Below, piece after piece: positions 36,161-45,729 of a stretch of DNA of 64,000 nucleotides. The stretch is taken from NCBI GenBank assembly GCA_026129745.1, contig JAHCHL010000009.1, positions 1 through 64,000 on the forward strand, given 5' to 3'. Under the pieces are notes generated by a model. That model ran no database searches. It was not told the DNA's origin and was given only the letters and a program-made list of their open reading frames with translations. The position numbers and the translations under genes are program-made. Positions within the stretch are counted from its first letter, which is position 1. Each line of letters starts with the position of its first letter. The DNA comes from Fimbriimonadales bacterium (GTDB taxonomy: Bacteria; Armatimonadota; Fimbriimonadia; Fimbriimonadales; ATM1).

Positions 36161-36787
36161 TTACTGACGATTCGGACTACCAGATGGTCGCGCCAGGGAG
36201 AAAAGTTCACCAGTCGCTGTGTCGATATACATTTGGCCTCCGAGACGCCCGATTGGTCGAATAGATTCAGGAGACCCGACAAGCTCTTCACGAAGGTGGA
36301 TCTGAAGCACTTCACCGATTACGTAGTTGGCCGAACCAGGTCCGTCGCCGTGTTCGACAATTGCAAACAATCGGCATTCCAACTGGACCGGGCTTTCGGC
36401 AACCCGTGCAGGCCGAATCACTCGGGAACTTACCTGATTGAAGGCAGCAATGCCCCATTCACTCTCGTCCATTGGAACATCTGCGCTCGTCTGATTCATC
36501 CCGAGCGCCATGTCTCTCGTCACAAGATTCACACAGAACTCTTCCGTCTCTCGTATGTTCCGAAGAGTGTCCTTTTCCATGCCGCTGGGTCCATTGGTCG
36601 GGCTGAAGACTAAGCTTGGTGGGCTGTTTCCGCCGACTTGGAAGTAACTGAACGGCGCGAGATTCGGTTGACCTGATGCGGAAACGGTACTCACGAGTGC
36701 AATTGGCCTCGGGGCAATTGCGCTTACAAGGATCCGGTACCGCTCAGCTGGAACGAGGTTTGCCGGATCCAAGGTAACAAACGCCAT
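36161..36787 (-). CDS. Flavin reductase-like FMN-binding protein (DIM6/NTAB family)
   Basis: A 208-residue flavin-binding split-barrel protein. ILVSAIAPRPIALVSTVSASGQPNLAPFSYF is the characteristic N-terminal FMN-binding segment, and DTLRNIRETEEFCVNLV and ESPVQLECRLF follow in the family order. The ATG at 36787 is chosen over an upstream ATG since the family starts here and a CATAAT box sits 7 nt before it. Relatives reduce FMN with NAD(P)H or act as styrene monooxygenase-type reductase components; no partner oxygenase is nearby. Confidence 0.92.
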   Translation of the reverse strand: MAFVTLDPANLVPAERYRILVSAIAPRPIALVSTVSASGQPNLAPFSYFQVGGNSPPSLVFSPTNGPSGMEKDTLRNIRETEEFCVNLVTRDMALGMNQTSADVPMDESEWGIAAFNQVSSRVIRPARVAESPVQLECRLFAIVEHGDGPGSANYVIGEVLQIHLREELVGSPESIRPIGRLGGQMYIDTATGELFSLARPSGSPNRQ

Positions 36788-36794
36788 CGGGTCG

Positions 36795-36800
36795 ATTATG
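36795..36800 (-). promoter_or_regulatory. -10 element (CATAAT), leaderless type, flavin reductase gene
   Basis: CATAAT, CGACCCG, ATG at 36787. The same CATAATCG octamer precedes the FAD oxidoreductase, WD40 and Gfo/Idh/MocA genes. Confidence 0.5.
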
Positions 36801-36837
36801 GCGCGACTGAATCCGCTAAAATGGCCTGTAGTCACCA

Positions 36838-37668
36838 ATGAGATTCATCCCCCTCATCGCCGTACTCTCACTTCTCTCCGGCTGTACGGGAAAAACCCAA
36901 GCAAAGGCAGACGAGCTTCGTGTCCGCCCTTCGGACATTGAGCATGTCCCTGTTGAAGGACTTAGCGATGTCGAAGCTGTTGTTGTAATTGAGCCAAAGC
37001 AGGACTACCCTGACGGCGACCTACTTCGAATGAAGTTTGTGACCGGCCAAAAGTTCGTCCGTTTGATCTCTGGAACCGTTCAGTATGAGCGGCTCAACGA
37101 TACAAACAGCCAGCCAAGTTCTCCGGCAAAGCTAAGCGTTCGATATTCAACGACCACCAAGCGAGTTCAGGGAGATATCGCCATCGTTGAAGTCTCTACT
37201 GAGACATTGACCGCTGAGGATGACCACGGATCGAGCGCAAGAGACCCTGATCGATTCGAGCTGGTAGTGGACGATCGAGGCCGAATCATCAGGAATCTTG
37301 AAGGCATTCTACGAAGCGGAGTGGCTGTCGCATTCATTCCGTTCCCAAATCCCAGAGTAAAGCCAGGCAGCGAGTGGAGCCTCGGCACAGCCATGGAAGT
37401 GCCAGTCTTCGAAGAAATGGAGATCATTCAGAAATTCGTCTACCGGGGCACAACATCCCATCAAGGGAAGAAAGTCTGGCAGATAGACACCTCGGCTGAA
37501 GGCGGAGACAAAATCGACGTCACGGGAACCTATTACTTTGATGCGGCCACCGGCCACTTAGTTCAGGGTTCGTTCACACTTGTGGGCTATGGCAAAGTTA
37601 ATGACCCGAGCGGCAACCAAGTCGATGCAAAGGTCACATTCAAGGTCGATGTGACGACAGAAAGATAG
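36838..37668 (+). CDS. Predicted lipoprotein, unknown function
   Basis: A 276-residue protein with an N-terminal lipobox (IAVLSLLSGC, lipid attachment at Cys16). The remainder is beta-rich, with regular strands such as RMKFVTGQKFVRLISGTVQYERL and GTYYFDAATGHLVQGSFTLVGYG, and no catalytic motif. It resembles periplasmic outer-membrane-associated lipoproteins of DUF type found in Planctomycetota and relatives, but no specific family is claimed. It is divergent from the flavin reductase gene, and TAAAAT at 36817-36822 is a possible -10 giving a leader of about 9 nt. Confidence 0.7.
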   Translation: MRFIPLIAVLSLLSGCTGKTQAKADELRVRPSDIEHVPVEGLSDVEAVVVIEPKQDYPDGDLLRMKFVTGQKFVRLISGTVQYERLNDTNSQPSSPAKLSVRYSTTTKRVQGDIAIVEVSTETLTAEDDHGSSARDPDRFELVVDDRGRIIRNLEGILRSGVAVAFIPFPNPRVKPGSEWSLGTAMEVPVFEEMEIIQKFVYRGTTSHQGKKVWQIDTSAEGGDKIDVTGTYYFDAATGHLVQGSFTLVGYGKVNDPSGNQVDAKVTFKVDVTTER

Positions 37669-37674
37669 TGGAAT

Positions 37675-38520
37675 CTACTTTACGTTGAATAGCGCTCGTT
37701 CGCAATTTGGGTGGTCGAACATCTTCGCGTGGTCGTGAGCAACGCCATCTGCTTCAACAATGCTCCAGTTGAATGTCCAGCCTTTCTCTTTTGCCAACGA
37801 TTCTGCAGCAGCGAAACATGCTTTCCCGCGTTGATACCTTCCCTCTCCCTGACGCATAGCATTTGGGCTTGAGTCGAAATTGTCGTCGGGCTTATCGTCT
37901 GCTGTTCCCAGATAGATCGTAAGCGGTGCTGCAAGATAGCGTCTCAGTACTTCATCACTCGACAGCTCACCAGGCAAACTGCCGAACCCATAACCGAACG
38001 GTGCACTGAGGGTTGGAAACAGGTGAGAACCTGGATTTGCAGCGACAAGCCTTTCTGCGCCGGTTTCTTGAAACGCAGCCATTCGAGCCACAAACTGCCC
38101 GCCTGCGGAATGTCCGATAATCCAGTAGCGCAACTCCGGCTTCAGCTCAATTCTCCGAACTTCACTTGCGAGCTTCGGAATTAGAGCATAAGTCCACTCT
38201 TCTGGCTTTGCCGCGCTGCGATCGGCATTCAGAATTCCGCCAAACTGGTACTTCCTGCTTGGAAATCGCTCGTTGTCGAACTTTGGAGCCACGATTAGCG
38301 CACTAAAGCGATCTCCCATATTCTTCGAGTTGTCTCGATAAGTGTCGGCATTCCTGTTGACGCCGTGAAACACCAGTATCAGCTTCTCGCCCTTATAACT
38401 TTCAGGCTTGTAGGTGTAGAGTTCCAATTCTGTGCCGTCAATGGCCACGCTGATCTGTGAGGGGCCGACTGGAATGCTCTGTGGCACCATTGCCAGAACG
38501 GCAATTGTCGTTGCTGTCAT
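37675..38520 (-). CDS. Exported alpha/beta hydrolase
   Basis: A 281-residue hydrolase with a short hydrophobic N-terminus that is probably a signal peptide. LILVFHGVNRNADTYRDN provides the oxyanion-hole His-Gly, GHSAGGQF is the nucleophile elbow with the catalytic Ser, GTADDKPDDN is the likely acidic residue site, and GVAHDHAKMF the catalytic His. This layout matches secreted esterases and polyhydroxyalkanoate-depolymerase-like enzymes. The substrate is unknown. It converges on the lipoprotein gene with a 6-bp gap and has TACAAT 6 nt before its ATG. Confidence 0.85.
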   Translation of the reverse strand: MTATTIAVLAMVPQSIPVGPSQISVAIDGTELELYTYKPESYKGEKLILVFHGVNRNADTYRDNSKNMGDRFSALIVAPKFDNERFPSRKYQFGGILNADRSAAKPEEWTYALIPKLASEVRRIELKPELRYWIIGHSAGGQFVARMAAFQETGAERLVAANPGSHLFPTLSAPFGYGFGSLPGELSSDEVLRRYLAAPLTIYLGTADDKPDDNFDSSPNAMRQGEGRYQRGKACFAAAESLAKEKGWTFNWSIVEADGVAHDHAKMFDHPNCERALFNVK

Positions 38521-38526
38521 GGGACT

Positions 38527-38532
38527 ATTGTA
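38527..38532 (-). promoter_or_regulatory. -10 element (TACAAT), leaderless type, alpha/beta hydrolase gene
   Basis: TACAAT, AGTCCC, ATG at 38520. A TTGACG lies upstream but at only 10 bp, too close for a standard -35. Confidence 0.45.
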
Positions 38533-38599
38533 GTCCGACTGACGTCAACCTCGGAAGATCTTCTTGTAGGTTGACGGAAGTTGTTTAGTCTAAATGCTG

Positions 38600-38605
38600 T
38601 AAACT
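38600..38605 (+). promoter_or_regulatory. -10 element (TAAACT), leaderless type, FmdB-type gene
   Basis: TAAACT, CTCGATGG, ATG at 38614. Eight-nucleotide spacing, no Shine-Dalgarno sequence. Confidence 0.4.
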
Positions 38606-38613
38606 CTCGATGG

Positions 38614-38907
38614 ATGCCCATCTACGAGTACCGCCATCTTGACAAAGCCCCGAGCGGTTGCGAGGAAGAATTCGAGGCAATGCAGGGCATCAACGACAAA
38701 CCGTTGGAGTCGTGCCCGATCTGTGGCGGAAAGATCAAACGAATCGTTAGCTTGCCCATGGGACACATCGAGTCAGGAAAGCTCTCCGATCATCGAATTG
38801 CCAAGTCCGGACTATCAAAGTATGTTCGGTCCGGTGATGGAAAGTACGAATTGGCAGCAGGCCCCGACGACGCCCCGAAGACAATCGATAAAGACAAGTT
38901 AGGTTGA
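38614..38907 (+). CDS. FmdB-type zinc ribbon protein
   Basis: A 97-residue protein. The N-terminus MPIYEYRHLDK is the hallmark of the FmdB/putative regulatory protein family (CxxC_CxxC_SSSS). The second zinc knuckle is CPICGG; the first has only one Cys (SGCEEEFEAM) instead of CxxC, so metal binding may be three-ligand or lost. The C-terminal half is charged and probably flexible. Function in the family is unclear, with links to formamidase regulation in Methylophilus. Divergent from the hydrolase gene. Confidence 0.85.
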   Translation: MPIYEYRHLDKAPSGCEEEFEAMQGINDKPLESCPICGGKIKRIVSLPMGHIESGKLSDHRIAKSGLSKYVRSGDGKYELAAGPDDAPKTIDKDKLG

Positions 38908-38930
38908 GGTTGAGCTTCAGCAGCCAGAAA

Positions 38931-39314
38931 CTACTCGTTTGAATTGGTACGCGCAGATTCGCTGTCGAGAGCATGGGTGCGCGGATCGTATTTGCCCCTC
39001 AATTCGTCGACCCGAGTGCCTCGCCACAGTGGAACTCCCATAAAATAGGCAGCACGTCCCAACAGATGTGCTGGAACCGGAAGCGTTAGAAAGGTGAAGA
39101 TGACGATGGCAGCGGCTCGTGTCGCAACGCCAGGATCGCGAAATGCTACAACAAGTGCAGACATGAACAGCAACATTCCCAAAGTTGCAGCCTTGGTCGT
39201 TGCAGACATACGAAGGAAGAGATCTGGAAACCTAAGCAGTCCGATGGCGGCGACAAGCATCAGTAATGCGCCAACGCCGAGCAAAACCGCACTCAAAACT
39301 TCCATCGCATTCAT
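38931..39314 (-). CDS. mnhG: Na+/H+ antiporter subunit G (Mrp/Mnh)
   Basis: A 127-residue membrane protein with three hydrophobic segments and a polar C-terminal tail. LLGVGALLMLVAAIGLLRFPDLFLRMSATTKAATLG is the conserved MnhG/PhaG core (only its RFPDLFLRMSATTKA part is distinctive). The ATG at 39314 overlaps the stop of mnhF in ATGA. It is the last gene of a complete mnhABCDEFG operon and is needed, with F, for a stable antiporter complex. Confidence 0.92.
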   Translation of the reverse strand: MNAMEVLSAVLLGVGALLMLVAAIGLLRFPDLFLRMSATTKAATLGMLLFMSALVVAFRDPGVATRAAAIVIFTFLTLPVPAHLLGRAAYFMGVPLWRGTRVDELRGKYDPRTHALDSESARTNSNE

Positions 39315-39577
39315 ACTCTTCTCTCCAGGTAGCGAGCGAAAGCTACAGTGCCCAAGAAAACCAACAGTCCAAGAACGATTCCAACATCGAGGTAAGCCGA
39401 CCGGCCAGTTCCCACACAGTAAGTTGCAACAAAGCCGATACCGAGAACGCTGATGATGTCGAGTGCGACCACGCGATCCGGTAGCGTCGGACCCTTGATC
39501 AGTCGAATCATCACCAGCAAGAGCGCGAATGCTAACATGGACATAACTCCATACAGCGCGAATGCCTGAAGAGTCAT
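39311..39577 (-). CDS. mnhF: Na+/H+ antiporter subunit F (Mrp/Mnh)
   Basis: An 88-residue protein with three membrane helices. The motif IRLIKGPTLPDRVVALDIISVLGIG is diagnostic of MnhF/MrpF (the GPTLPDRVVALD part in particular), which contains a conserved Asp in the membrane. It overlaps mnhE and mnhG by 4 nt each, so translation of the three is coupled. Confidence 0.93.
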   Translation of the reverse strand: MTLQAFALYGVMSMLAFALLLVMIRLIKGPTLPDRVVALDIISVLGIGFVATYCVGTGRSAYLDVGIVLGLLVFLGTVAFARYLERRV

Positions 39578-40071
39578 GCGAGCAACTCCATAACACGCCT
39601 TTCGAAGTTCTCCTTTATGTTCCTGCGAACAGCCTCAATGTCTTTGGCATCCATCACATGGATGTAAAGCTTGCTGCGATCGGAGGAAACGTCAATGCTG
39701 AGTGTGCCAGGCGTCATCGTAATGAGATTCGCAAGCAAGGTAATTTCAATGTCTGTCTTGGCATCCAACGGTATACCGATGACTGCCGGTTGCATCCTCA
39801 ACTTCGGAGAGAGCGCGTGGCTTATGACCTGGAGATTAGCAATAAAAGCTTCCTTTAAGAACCAAATGGCGAACTTTAACGACAGCCAAGGCTTGACGAT
39901 CCATCGCCATCCCTTGCCATGTGCGCTCGGTGAGGACTCTGCGCGTGATTCGATAACCCAGAGAGCAGCAATCGAGAATAGAACGCCCCAGATGAAGACC
40001 GGTAGGCTGAATTCACCATTCAGTGCACACCAAACGACTGAGAAGATGAGCACGACGACAACGTAATTCAT
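39574..40071 (-). CDS. mnhE: Na+/H+ antiporter subunit E (Mrp/Mnh)
   Basis: A 165-residue protein with two or three N-terminal membrane segments and a cytoplasmic C-terminal domain. LITMTPGTLSIDVSSDRSKLYIHVMD is the conserved MnhE/PhaE signature (TPGTLSIDV in particular). It overlaps both neighbours by 4 nt. Confidence 0.92.
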   Translation of the reverse strand: MNYVVVVLIFSVVWCALNGEFSLPVFIWGVLFSIAALWVIESRAESSPSAHGKGWRWIVKPWLSLKFAIWFLKEAFIANLQVISHALSPKLRMQPAVIGIPLDAKTDIEITLLANLITMTPGTLSIDVSSDRSKLYIHVMDAKDIEAVRRNIKENFERRVMELLA

Positions 40072-41564
40072 TGCCGGCCTCCTAAAACGGCGTCGATGTA
40101 GATTTGCGGATTGACCAACTCTTGACCAGCTTTAGTTGCCACTTCGAAAGCCGGCTCCGCACCAAGTCCTATCGCTACTGTTATCGCTGCAAGAAGCACG
40201 ATGGGTACAACCATCCATCCAAGCCCTGAAGTGCTAGCGTAGCCGATAGGGCCGGGAGATGCAGGCTCCTTCCAAAACGCTTCTGCCCAAATCTTCGTCA
40301 TTGAGTACAAAGTCAGCAATCCAACAAAAAGCGCTACGCCGACAACCCAGTACGCTTCGATTTCAAGACCAGATCGAATAATGGCAAGTTTTGCCCAGAA
40401 GCCGGACAAAGGCGGTATTCCTGCGAGCGACATCGCCGGAATCATAAAAAGCACCCCAAGCCAAACATGGGTTGCATAAAGCCCTCCCAGCTTCTTCAAG
40501 TCGTAGGTGCCTCGAAGTCTATGCACGACACCGCTGACAAAGAACAAGTTTGCCTTCACGATAATGTGATGTAAAATGTAGAATACAGCACCAGCGATCG
40601 CTAGTGGAGTGAACAAAGCCAAGCCCAAAACCATATAACCAATTTGGCTGATGATGTGGAACGACAGGACCCTTCGAAAGTCCATCTGAACAGCAGCACC
40701 AAGCACGCCCGATAGCATTGTGGCAGCAGCGATAACAACGAGCGCAGCATGAGTGAGCTGCGGATTCTCGGTAAAGATCAAAGTAAACGTTCTTATAAGG
40801 GCGTAAACGCCAACCTTCGTCAGCAGTCCTGCAAATACTGCTGAGATCGCCGCCGGCGGAGTGTGATAGGAAGCAGGGAGCCAAAAGAACACCGGAAAGA
40901 CGGCCGCCTTAATGCCGAACGCTGCCATGAACAAGATTGCAATTCCTAAAACAACTCCCTCTTGTCTAACATCGCGCAAGTGGACAGCAACGTCCGCCAT
41001 GTTCAGACTGCCGGTCAATCCATAAACCAAACCCACTGCCGCAACGAGAATCATTGAAGCGATGAGATTTAGGGCCACATACTTAATTGCTCCCTCCATT
41101 TGGGGCTTCTCGCCACCGAGCGCAATGAGCACGAAGGATGCGATCAGCATAACCTCGAACCACACATACAGATTGAACAAGTCACCCGTCAGGAAGGCGC
41201 CGCAAATGCCCATCATCAAGATGTGCAATAGCGAGTAAAAGCCGAAGGCGGTTCGCCGTCTCTCAATATCAGCTACCGCGTAAAGAGAAGTCGTCAACGA
41301 CATAATCCCAGCAAGCACCAGCATGATGCCGCTAAAGACATCACAAACGAGAGAGATACCGAACGGAGCGGGCCAAGTACCAAGCTGCAAGACTTGAATG
41401 CCTTCTGTATAGCAAACATAAAGCAACTTGATGGCTGCAGCAAGCAAAGCCGCAGATCCAACCACGCCGATGACGCGTTGCAACAAAATGTTTCGGCGCA
41501 CAAGCAGCATTCCTGCCGCAGTTGCCAGCGGAATAACAATTGGTAAAGAAACGATCGACGTCAA
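40068..41564 (-). CDS. mnhD: Na+/H+ antiporter subunit D (Mrp/Mnh)
   Basis: A 498-residue polytopic protein of about 14 helices, homologous to the ND4/ND2/NuoM proton-pumping subunits of complex I. Signature regions are [22 protein letters not shown] with the conserved membrane Glu, then [38 protein letters not shown] with the conserved Lys. Subunit D is one of the two ion-translocating subunits. Overlaps mnhC and mnhE by 4 nt. Confidence 0.95.
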   Translation of the reverse strand: MTSIVSLPIVIPLATAAGMLLVRRNILLQRVIGVVGSAALLAAAIKLLYVCYTEGIQVLQLGTWPAPFGISLVCDVFSGIMLVLAGIMSLTTSLYAVADIERRRTAFGFYSLLHILMMGICGAFLTGDLFNLYVWFEVMLIASFVLIALGGEKPQMEGAIKYVALNLIASMILVAAVGLVYGLTGSLNMADVAVHLRDVRQEGVVLGIAILFMAAFGIKAAVFPVFFWLPASYHTPPAAISAVFAGLLTKVGVYALIRTFTLIFTENPQLTHAALVVIAAATMLSGVLGAAVQMDFRRVLSFHIISQIGYMVLGLALFTPLAIAGAVFYILHHIIVKANLFFVSGVVHRLRGTYDLKKLGGLYATHVWLGVLFMIPAMSLAGIPPLSGFWAKLAIIRSGLEIEAYWVVGVALFVGLLTLYSMTKIWAEAFWKEPASPGPIGYASTSGLGWMVVPIVLLAAITVAIGLGAEPAFEVATKAGQELVNPQIYIDAVLGGRQ

Positions 41565-41908
41565 GAGTCCGTACCTCTTATCTGGTCGAGATCGTCAGTG
41601 CCAACGGTCTGATAAACCCGTTTGATGAGGACGATGCTGAAGGCTTGAACACCAAACCCGATGACTATCGCGGTCAGTATCAGTGCCTGCGGTACCGGAT
41701 CGGCAAAAGGCTCAATCGGCGCTGAGTCGCCTTTCTGAACAATTGCCGGATTGTATCGAACTAATCGGGCTACTGCGAATATCAGCAAGTTGGTCGCATG
41801 GCCAAAGAGCGCTAAGCCGATGATCAGCTTGACAATGCTTCGCCTGAGCATCATGTATACAGCCCCAGCATATAGCATTCCAATGATTGCAGCGAATACA
41901 ACTTGCAT
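41561..41908 (-). CDS. mnhC: Na+/H+ antiporter subunit C (Mrp/Mnh)
   Basis: A 115-residue protein of three helices, homologous to NuoK/ND4[22 protein letters not shown] and [32 protein letters not shown] are the expected second and third helices, including the [15 protein letters not shown] motif. It begins immediately after mnhB (1-nt junction at 41908/41909) and overlaps mnhD. Confidence 0.94.
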   Translation of the reverse strand: MQVVFAAIIGMLYAGAVYMMLRRSIVKLIIGLALFGHATNLLIFAVARLVRYNPAIVQKGDSAPIEPFADPVPQALILTAIVIGFGVQAFSIVLIKRVYQTVGTDDLDQIRGTDS

Positions 41909-42316
41909 TTATGACTCCGCCAACGAGAAGACAACTGTCAAGACAAACCCAACAACAACAAGGAAGACTCCGAGATCAAACAGCAAAGGTGTCCCAGCCT
42001 TACCAAGACCCGGAATTGTCTGCTCCATCCAAACTCCGGTCATAAACGCCTTAGATTTGAATACCGATGGCAAGCCACTGATGAGCCCAACCAACAGGCC
42101 GATGCCAAGAAGAGTTCTCGGATCGATCCTGAGAACGCGCCTCGCTTGCTCGACTCCTTCTGCTACTGCATAGAGTGAAAATGCGGAAGCGGCGATGAGT
42201 CCACCGATGAATCCGCCACCAGGCTCATTGTGTCCCCGAAAAAACGCAAACAGCGAGAACAGGAGCATAAGCGGCATTAACAGCCGTGTTGCAGATGAAA
42301 GGATGATTGACTTCAT
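41909..42316 (-). CDS. mnhB: Na+/H+ antiporter subunit B (Mrp/Mnh)
   Basis: A 135-residue membrane protein. [25 protein letters not shown] is the conserved MnhB motif ([13 protein letters not shown]). Four hydrophobic segments. The ATG overlaps the end of mnhA by 4 nt. Confidence 0.94.
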   Translation of the reverse strand: MKSIILSSATRLLMPLMLLFSLFAFFRGHNEPGGGFIGGLIAASAFSLYAVAEGVEQARRVLRIDPRTLLGIGLLVGLISGLPSVFKSKAFMTGVWMEQTIPGLGKAGTPLLFDLGVFLVVVGFVLTVVFSLAES

Positions 42317-44619
42317 GCGGCCCCCTCCGTGTCTGCTGGTGGACGAAGTTTGAGCAAAGCAAATACGCCAATTGCAGCGACGGCTAGAACAGTAATTTCT
42401 CCGAGCGTATCTAATGCGCGAAAGTCGACCAAAATCACATTGACAACGTTTCTGCCGAAAGCTTCTTCATAGGCCTTCGTAGAGTAGTACTGCCGCAGGT
42501 GAGAATCCGCGGGTTCAGAACTGGCGACAAGCACCAAACAGGCCATGAGTGCCCCAACACACGAGGCGACGATCGCATCTCTAAGCCTCGTGCGGCGGCG
42601 AGACAATCGAATAAACTGTGGCAAACGATACAAAACGAACACAAACAAAACCACAGACAACGTCTCGATGCATAGCTGGGTCATCGTTAGATCCGGAGCT
42701 CCATACAGCATGAAGACGAGTGCGACAGCGTAACCGAGCACACCAAGCGCCACGATTGCAGTGAGCCTCGAGGACGCCCTGACTAAGATTGCAACTGCGG
42801 CCACCATCACGATGATTAGGGCTGCTTCATGAACACGCAAGTCGAATGTCAAATGAAGGCTTTTCCAGTTTGTGTGAAGAATGAATACGATTCCGGCGAA
42901 TGCTGTCGTCACACAAATGGTCAACAGAATGTACTTTCGTAAGTAGCCGTTCTGCAATGTGCTTGCCTGCCACTGCCCAAATCTCAACACTCCAGCGAGT
43001 GACCTTTCGTAGACTGAGATCGCTCCAAAAGGGTCCTTGGCAAAGCTCGATTCACTGACGCTACCCAACTTCGGCAAGAACCGGTAGATTACAATCCCGA
43101 TTGCAATCGTCAGGACGCTTAGGCCAAGAACGGCGTTAAGTCCGTGCCAAGACTTCAGCACAATAATGTTTGCGTCGCCGATCACAGCCGCACTTGATGG
43201 GTGAATCAAATACTTACCCAACAGATCCGGCAAGAAGAAGAAGGCGAATCCCAAGACTGAAAGCATCAAAGGGCCAACAAGCATCAATGCTGGAGCTTTC
43301 TTAACCGTCAACTCACGCACCTCTGGCCCGAAGAAGGGCTTGATGCCAACAAGGATTGCAACCGCAACGAAAAGTGCGCTTGACACTACCATCGCCGCAA
43401 TCCACAATCCACTCATATTCGTAGCTTTAAGCGCAGCCTCGTAGATGGCTTCCTTTGCAACGAATCCAAAGAAGAGAGGCACACCGATCATGGACATGGC
43501 TGCCAAAGATCCGGCTATTCCGAGCGCAGGCAACCTTGAAAACAGCCCACCAAGGTGCTTTACATTCCGTTCGCCGCTAAGCTTTTCCACTGTCCCTGCA
43601 ACAAGGAACAGGGTGCCCTTGTATAAAGCGTGAGCGAGTACCAGTACGCCAAACGCAAACAAGGCACTCTCGACTCCAACGCCCAAAAGCAGCGTTAAGC
43701 ATCCCAGGATGCTCACAGTTGTATATGCGAGCATTCTCTTCATGTCCGTGCTTATCGCTCCCATAACGGCACCAAGAAGCATTGTCATCGCGCCGACAAT
43801 GGAAACCGTCCAAACAAACACTGGGGTGTCGGCAATAGATGGATGCAGCCGTGCTAACAGAAAGACACCCGCCTTCACCATCGTCGCCGAATGCAGGTAG
43901 GCACTGACTGGTGCGGGCGCAGCCATTGCGTTCGGCAACCAAAAGTGAAAGGGAAACTGCGCCGACTTCGTGAACGCACCAACGAGCACTCCAATCACAA
44001 CAAGGGGATACAAACTGTGATGGACGACCTCCGGGCCACTTTGGTTGATCGCTGATATCTCAAAAGAGCCAGCTGCCATACCCAGGAGAACGAATCCCGC
44101 GAGAAGCGCAAGTCCTCCACCCCCCGTTACGATAAGCGCCTGAAGCGCCGAAGATCGTGATTCTTCGTCTTTGTGATTGTATCCGATAAGAAGATAGGAC
44201 GAGATGCTGGTAAGTTCCCAAAATACAAATAACGCAAACAAGTTGTCGGAAATGACAATACCGAGCATAGCGCCCATGAACAGTAGCAGCAACGAATAAA
44301 AACGCCCGGATGCAGCGTCGCCTTTGAAGTACCCACCAGCATAAATAACGATTAGCGTGCCGATGCCGGTTACGAGAATCGCAAACAAAAGGCTGAGACC
44401 TTCGACATAGAATGTCAAGTTGGCGCCAAGGCTTGGCACCCACTCCCACTTTTCCTCGACTGGTTTCCCTTCCGCAATCCTTGGCGCGAGTGATATAAAG
44501 TAGAAGCAGATGCTGCCGGGAAGCAGCGCCAAGAGTGGCGCACAATAGTCTTTCGCGATCCTATGTAGAAAAGGAGCCGCGATTGATAGCGCGAAAATTG
44601 AACAGACCGCCAGTAGCAT
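42313..44619 (-). CDS. mnhA: Na+/H+ antiporter subunit A (Mrp/Mnh)
   Basis: A 768-residue, full-length subunit with about 20 helices, homologous to NuoL/ND5 and carrying the MrpA C-terminal extension related to NuoJ. Conserved regions are [21 protein letters not shown] with the membrane Glu, [43 protein letters not shown], and the C-terminal [27 protein letters not shown]. It leads the complete group-1 operon mnhABCDEFG. The complex exchanges cytoplasmic Na+ (or K+) for protons and supports salt and alkaline pH tolerance. Confidence 0.95.
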   Translation of the reverse strand: MLLAVCSIFALSIAAPFLHRIAKDYCAPLLALLPGSICFYFISLAPRIAEGKPVEEKWEWVPSLGANLTFYVEGLSLLFAILVTGIGTLIVIYAGGYFKGDAASGRFYSLLLLFMGAMLGIVISDNLFALFVFWELTSISSYLLIGYNHKDEESRSSALQALIVTGGGGLALLAGFVLLGMAAGSFEISAINQSGPEVVHHSLYPLVVIGVLVGAFTKSAQFPFHFWLPNAMAAPAPVSAYLHSATMVKAGVFLLARLHPSIADTPVFVWTVSIVGAMTMLLGAVMGAISTDMKRMLAYTTVSILGCLTLLLGVGVESALFAFGVLVLAHALYKGTLFLVAGTVEKLSGERNVKHLGGLFSRLPALGIAGSLAAMSMIGVPLFFGFVAKEAIYEAALKATNMSGLWIAAMVVSSALFVAVAILVGIKPFFGPEVRELTVKKAPALMLVGPLMLSVLGFAFFFLPDLLGKYLIHPSSAAVIGDANIIVLKSWHGLNAVLGLSVLTIAIGIVIYRFLPKLGSVSESSFAKDPFGAISVYERSLAGVLRFGQWQASTLQNGYLRKYILLTICVTTAFAGIVFILHTNWKSLHLTFDLRVHEAALIIVMVAAVAILVRASSRLTAIVALGVLGYAVALVFMLYGAPDLTMTQLCIETLSVVLFVFVLYRLPQFIRLSRRRTRLRDAIVASCVGALMACLVLVASSEPADSHLRQYYSTKAYEEAFGRNVVNVILVDFRALDTLGEITVLAVAAIGVFALLKLRPPADTEGAA

Positions 44620-44749
44620 CGGTTGAGAACGAAAAGCGCCCAGTCGCGGGCACCTTGCGCCTATTCTTACCCGGTATTCGAGTTACTGCGAGTCATGCGG
44701 GCTGGCCCAGATTGCTGTTCGGTATACTTCCTTGCGTTGACACGCAACT

Positions 44750-44836
44750 GCCCTCGTGGTGAAATTGGTAAACACGCTAGATTCAGGTTCTAGTGCCCGC
44801 AAGGGCTTGCTGGTTCGAGTCCAGTCGAGGGCACCA
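44750..44836 (+). tRNA. tRNA-Leu (anticodon CAG)
   Basis: An 87-nt class II tRNA with long variable arm and encoded CCA. Acceptor GCCCTCG/CGAGGGC, anticodon stem CTAGA/TCTAG with loop TTCAGGT (anticodon CAG, reading CUG), variable arm GCCC..GGGC, T loop TTCGAGT. TATACT at 44723-44728 is a probable -10. The 3' end lies 5 bp from the convergent surE stop. Confidence 0.97.
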
Positions 44837-44841
44837 ACGGT

Positions 44842-45624
44842 TTACCGGACACGACTGGTACGAGTCGCCAGACTTTTGTCCAGATGCTCCAGCTGCGAGT
44901 GTGAGGTCCAGTCAAGCCGCACAGGCGTCACCGACACGAACCCCTCATTAACTGCCCACACATCTGTTCCAATTTGGCTACTATCGACAACCACTACGCC
45001 TCCTTGCCAATAGTATTCTCTCCCCCAAGGATCTGATCGCTTTTCGACGCGGTCTTCATAGACGCGCATTCCCATGGTCGTGATCTTCGTTCCGCGGATC
45101 TCAATGGAAGCAATGCTCGGGACATTGACATTTAATATCGTGTGTTCTTCCATGGGTGCGCTTACCAACCAATCGAAATGCTCGATAAGCCAAACCTCTG
45201 CTGATTCATAGTGAAGTGGAGCGTCTTCAACGTAAGAGGCTACGGATATGGCGATAGAGCGAATGCCATTGATTGCCCCTTCCAATGCCCCGCCAACTGT
45301 TCCGCTGTAGGTGATGTCCCAACCCAGATTCGGCCCATTGTTGATCCCGCTAAGTACCAAATCACAACCGTCCGGAAAAAACTCGGTCAGCGCAAGATTG
45401 ACACAATCCACGGGCAAGCCGTTGACCTGATAAGCCTCAAATCCACCCTCCATTGGGACTCTCTTGACTCGGAGAGGATCACGGAGAGTCATAGCATGAC
45501 CGCAGGCGCTTCGCTCTCTGTCAGGAGCGATGCATACGATTCTCCCGTACTTGGAGGCAACTCGCGCCAAAGTCGCGAGTCCAACGGTATGGATTCCGTC
45601 ATCGTTGGTAACCAGGATGTTCAT
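44842..45624 (-). CDS. surE: 5'/3'-nucleotidase SurE
   Basis: A 260-residue metal-dependent nucleotide phosphatase. MNILVTNDDGIHTVGLATLA holds the Asp-Asp metal site, and DRERSACGHAMTL, SGINNGPNLGWDITYSGTVGGALEGA and ILNVNVP are conserved in the family. The ATG at 45624 is preferred because the family begins exactly here and TACACT lies 9 nt upstream. SurE is often near umpA/pcm stress genes, which are not present here. Confidence 0.95.
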   Translation of the reverse strand: MNILVTNDDGIHTVGLATLARVASKYGRIVCIAPDRERSACGHAMTLRDPLRVKRVPMEGGFEAYQVNGLPVDCVNLALTEFFPDGCDLVLSGINNGPNLGWDITYSGTVGGALEGAINGIRSIAISVASYVEDAPLHYESAEVWLIEHFDWLVSAPMEEHTILNVNVPSIASIEIRGTKITTMGMRVYEDRVEKRSDPWGREYYWQGGVVVVDSSQIGTDVWAVNEGFVSVTPVRLDWTSHSQLEHLDKSLATRTSRVR

Positions 45625-45633
45625 GAAGAGCCG

Positions 45634-45639
45634 AGTGTA
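45634..45639 (-). promoter_or_regulatory. -10 element (TACACT), leaderless type, surE
   Basis: TACACT, CGGCTCTTC, ATG at 45624. Nine-nucleotide spacing, no Shine-Dalgarno sequence. Confidence 0.4.
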
Positions 45640-45729
45640 CCAACCCGAACTATGGAATAACGAAACAAGTAGCCGGCGGCTTGGGTTTGGTGGCCACGTC
45701 GCCGACACTTAAGGAAGAGGACTGGTTTC

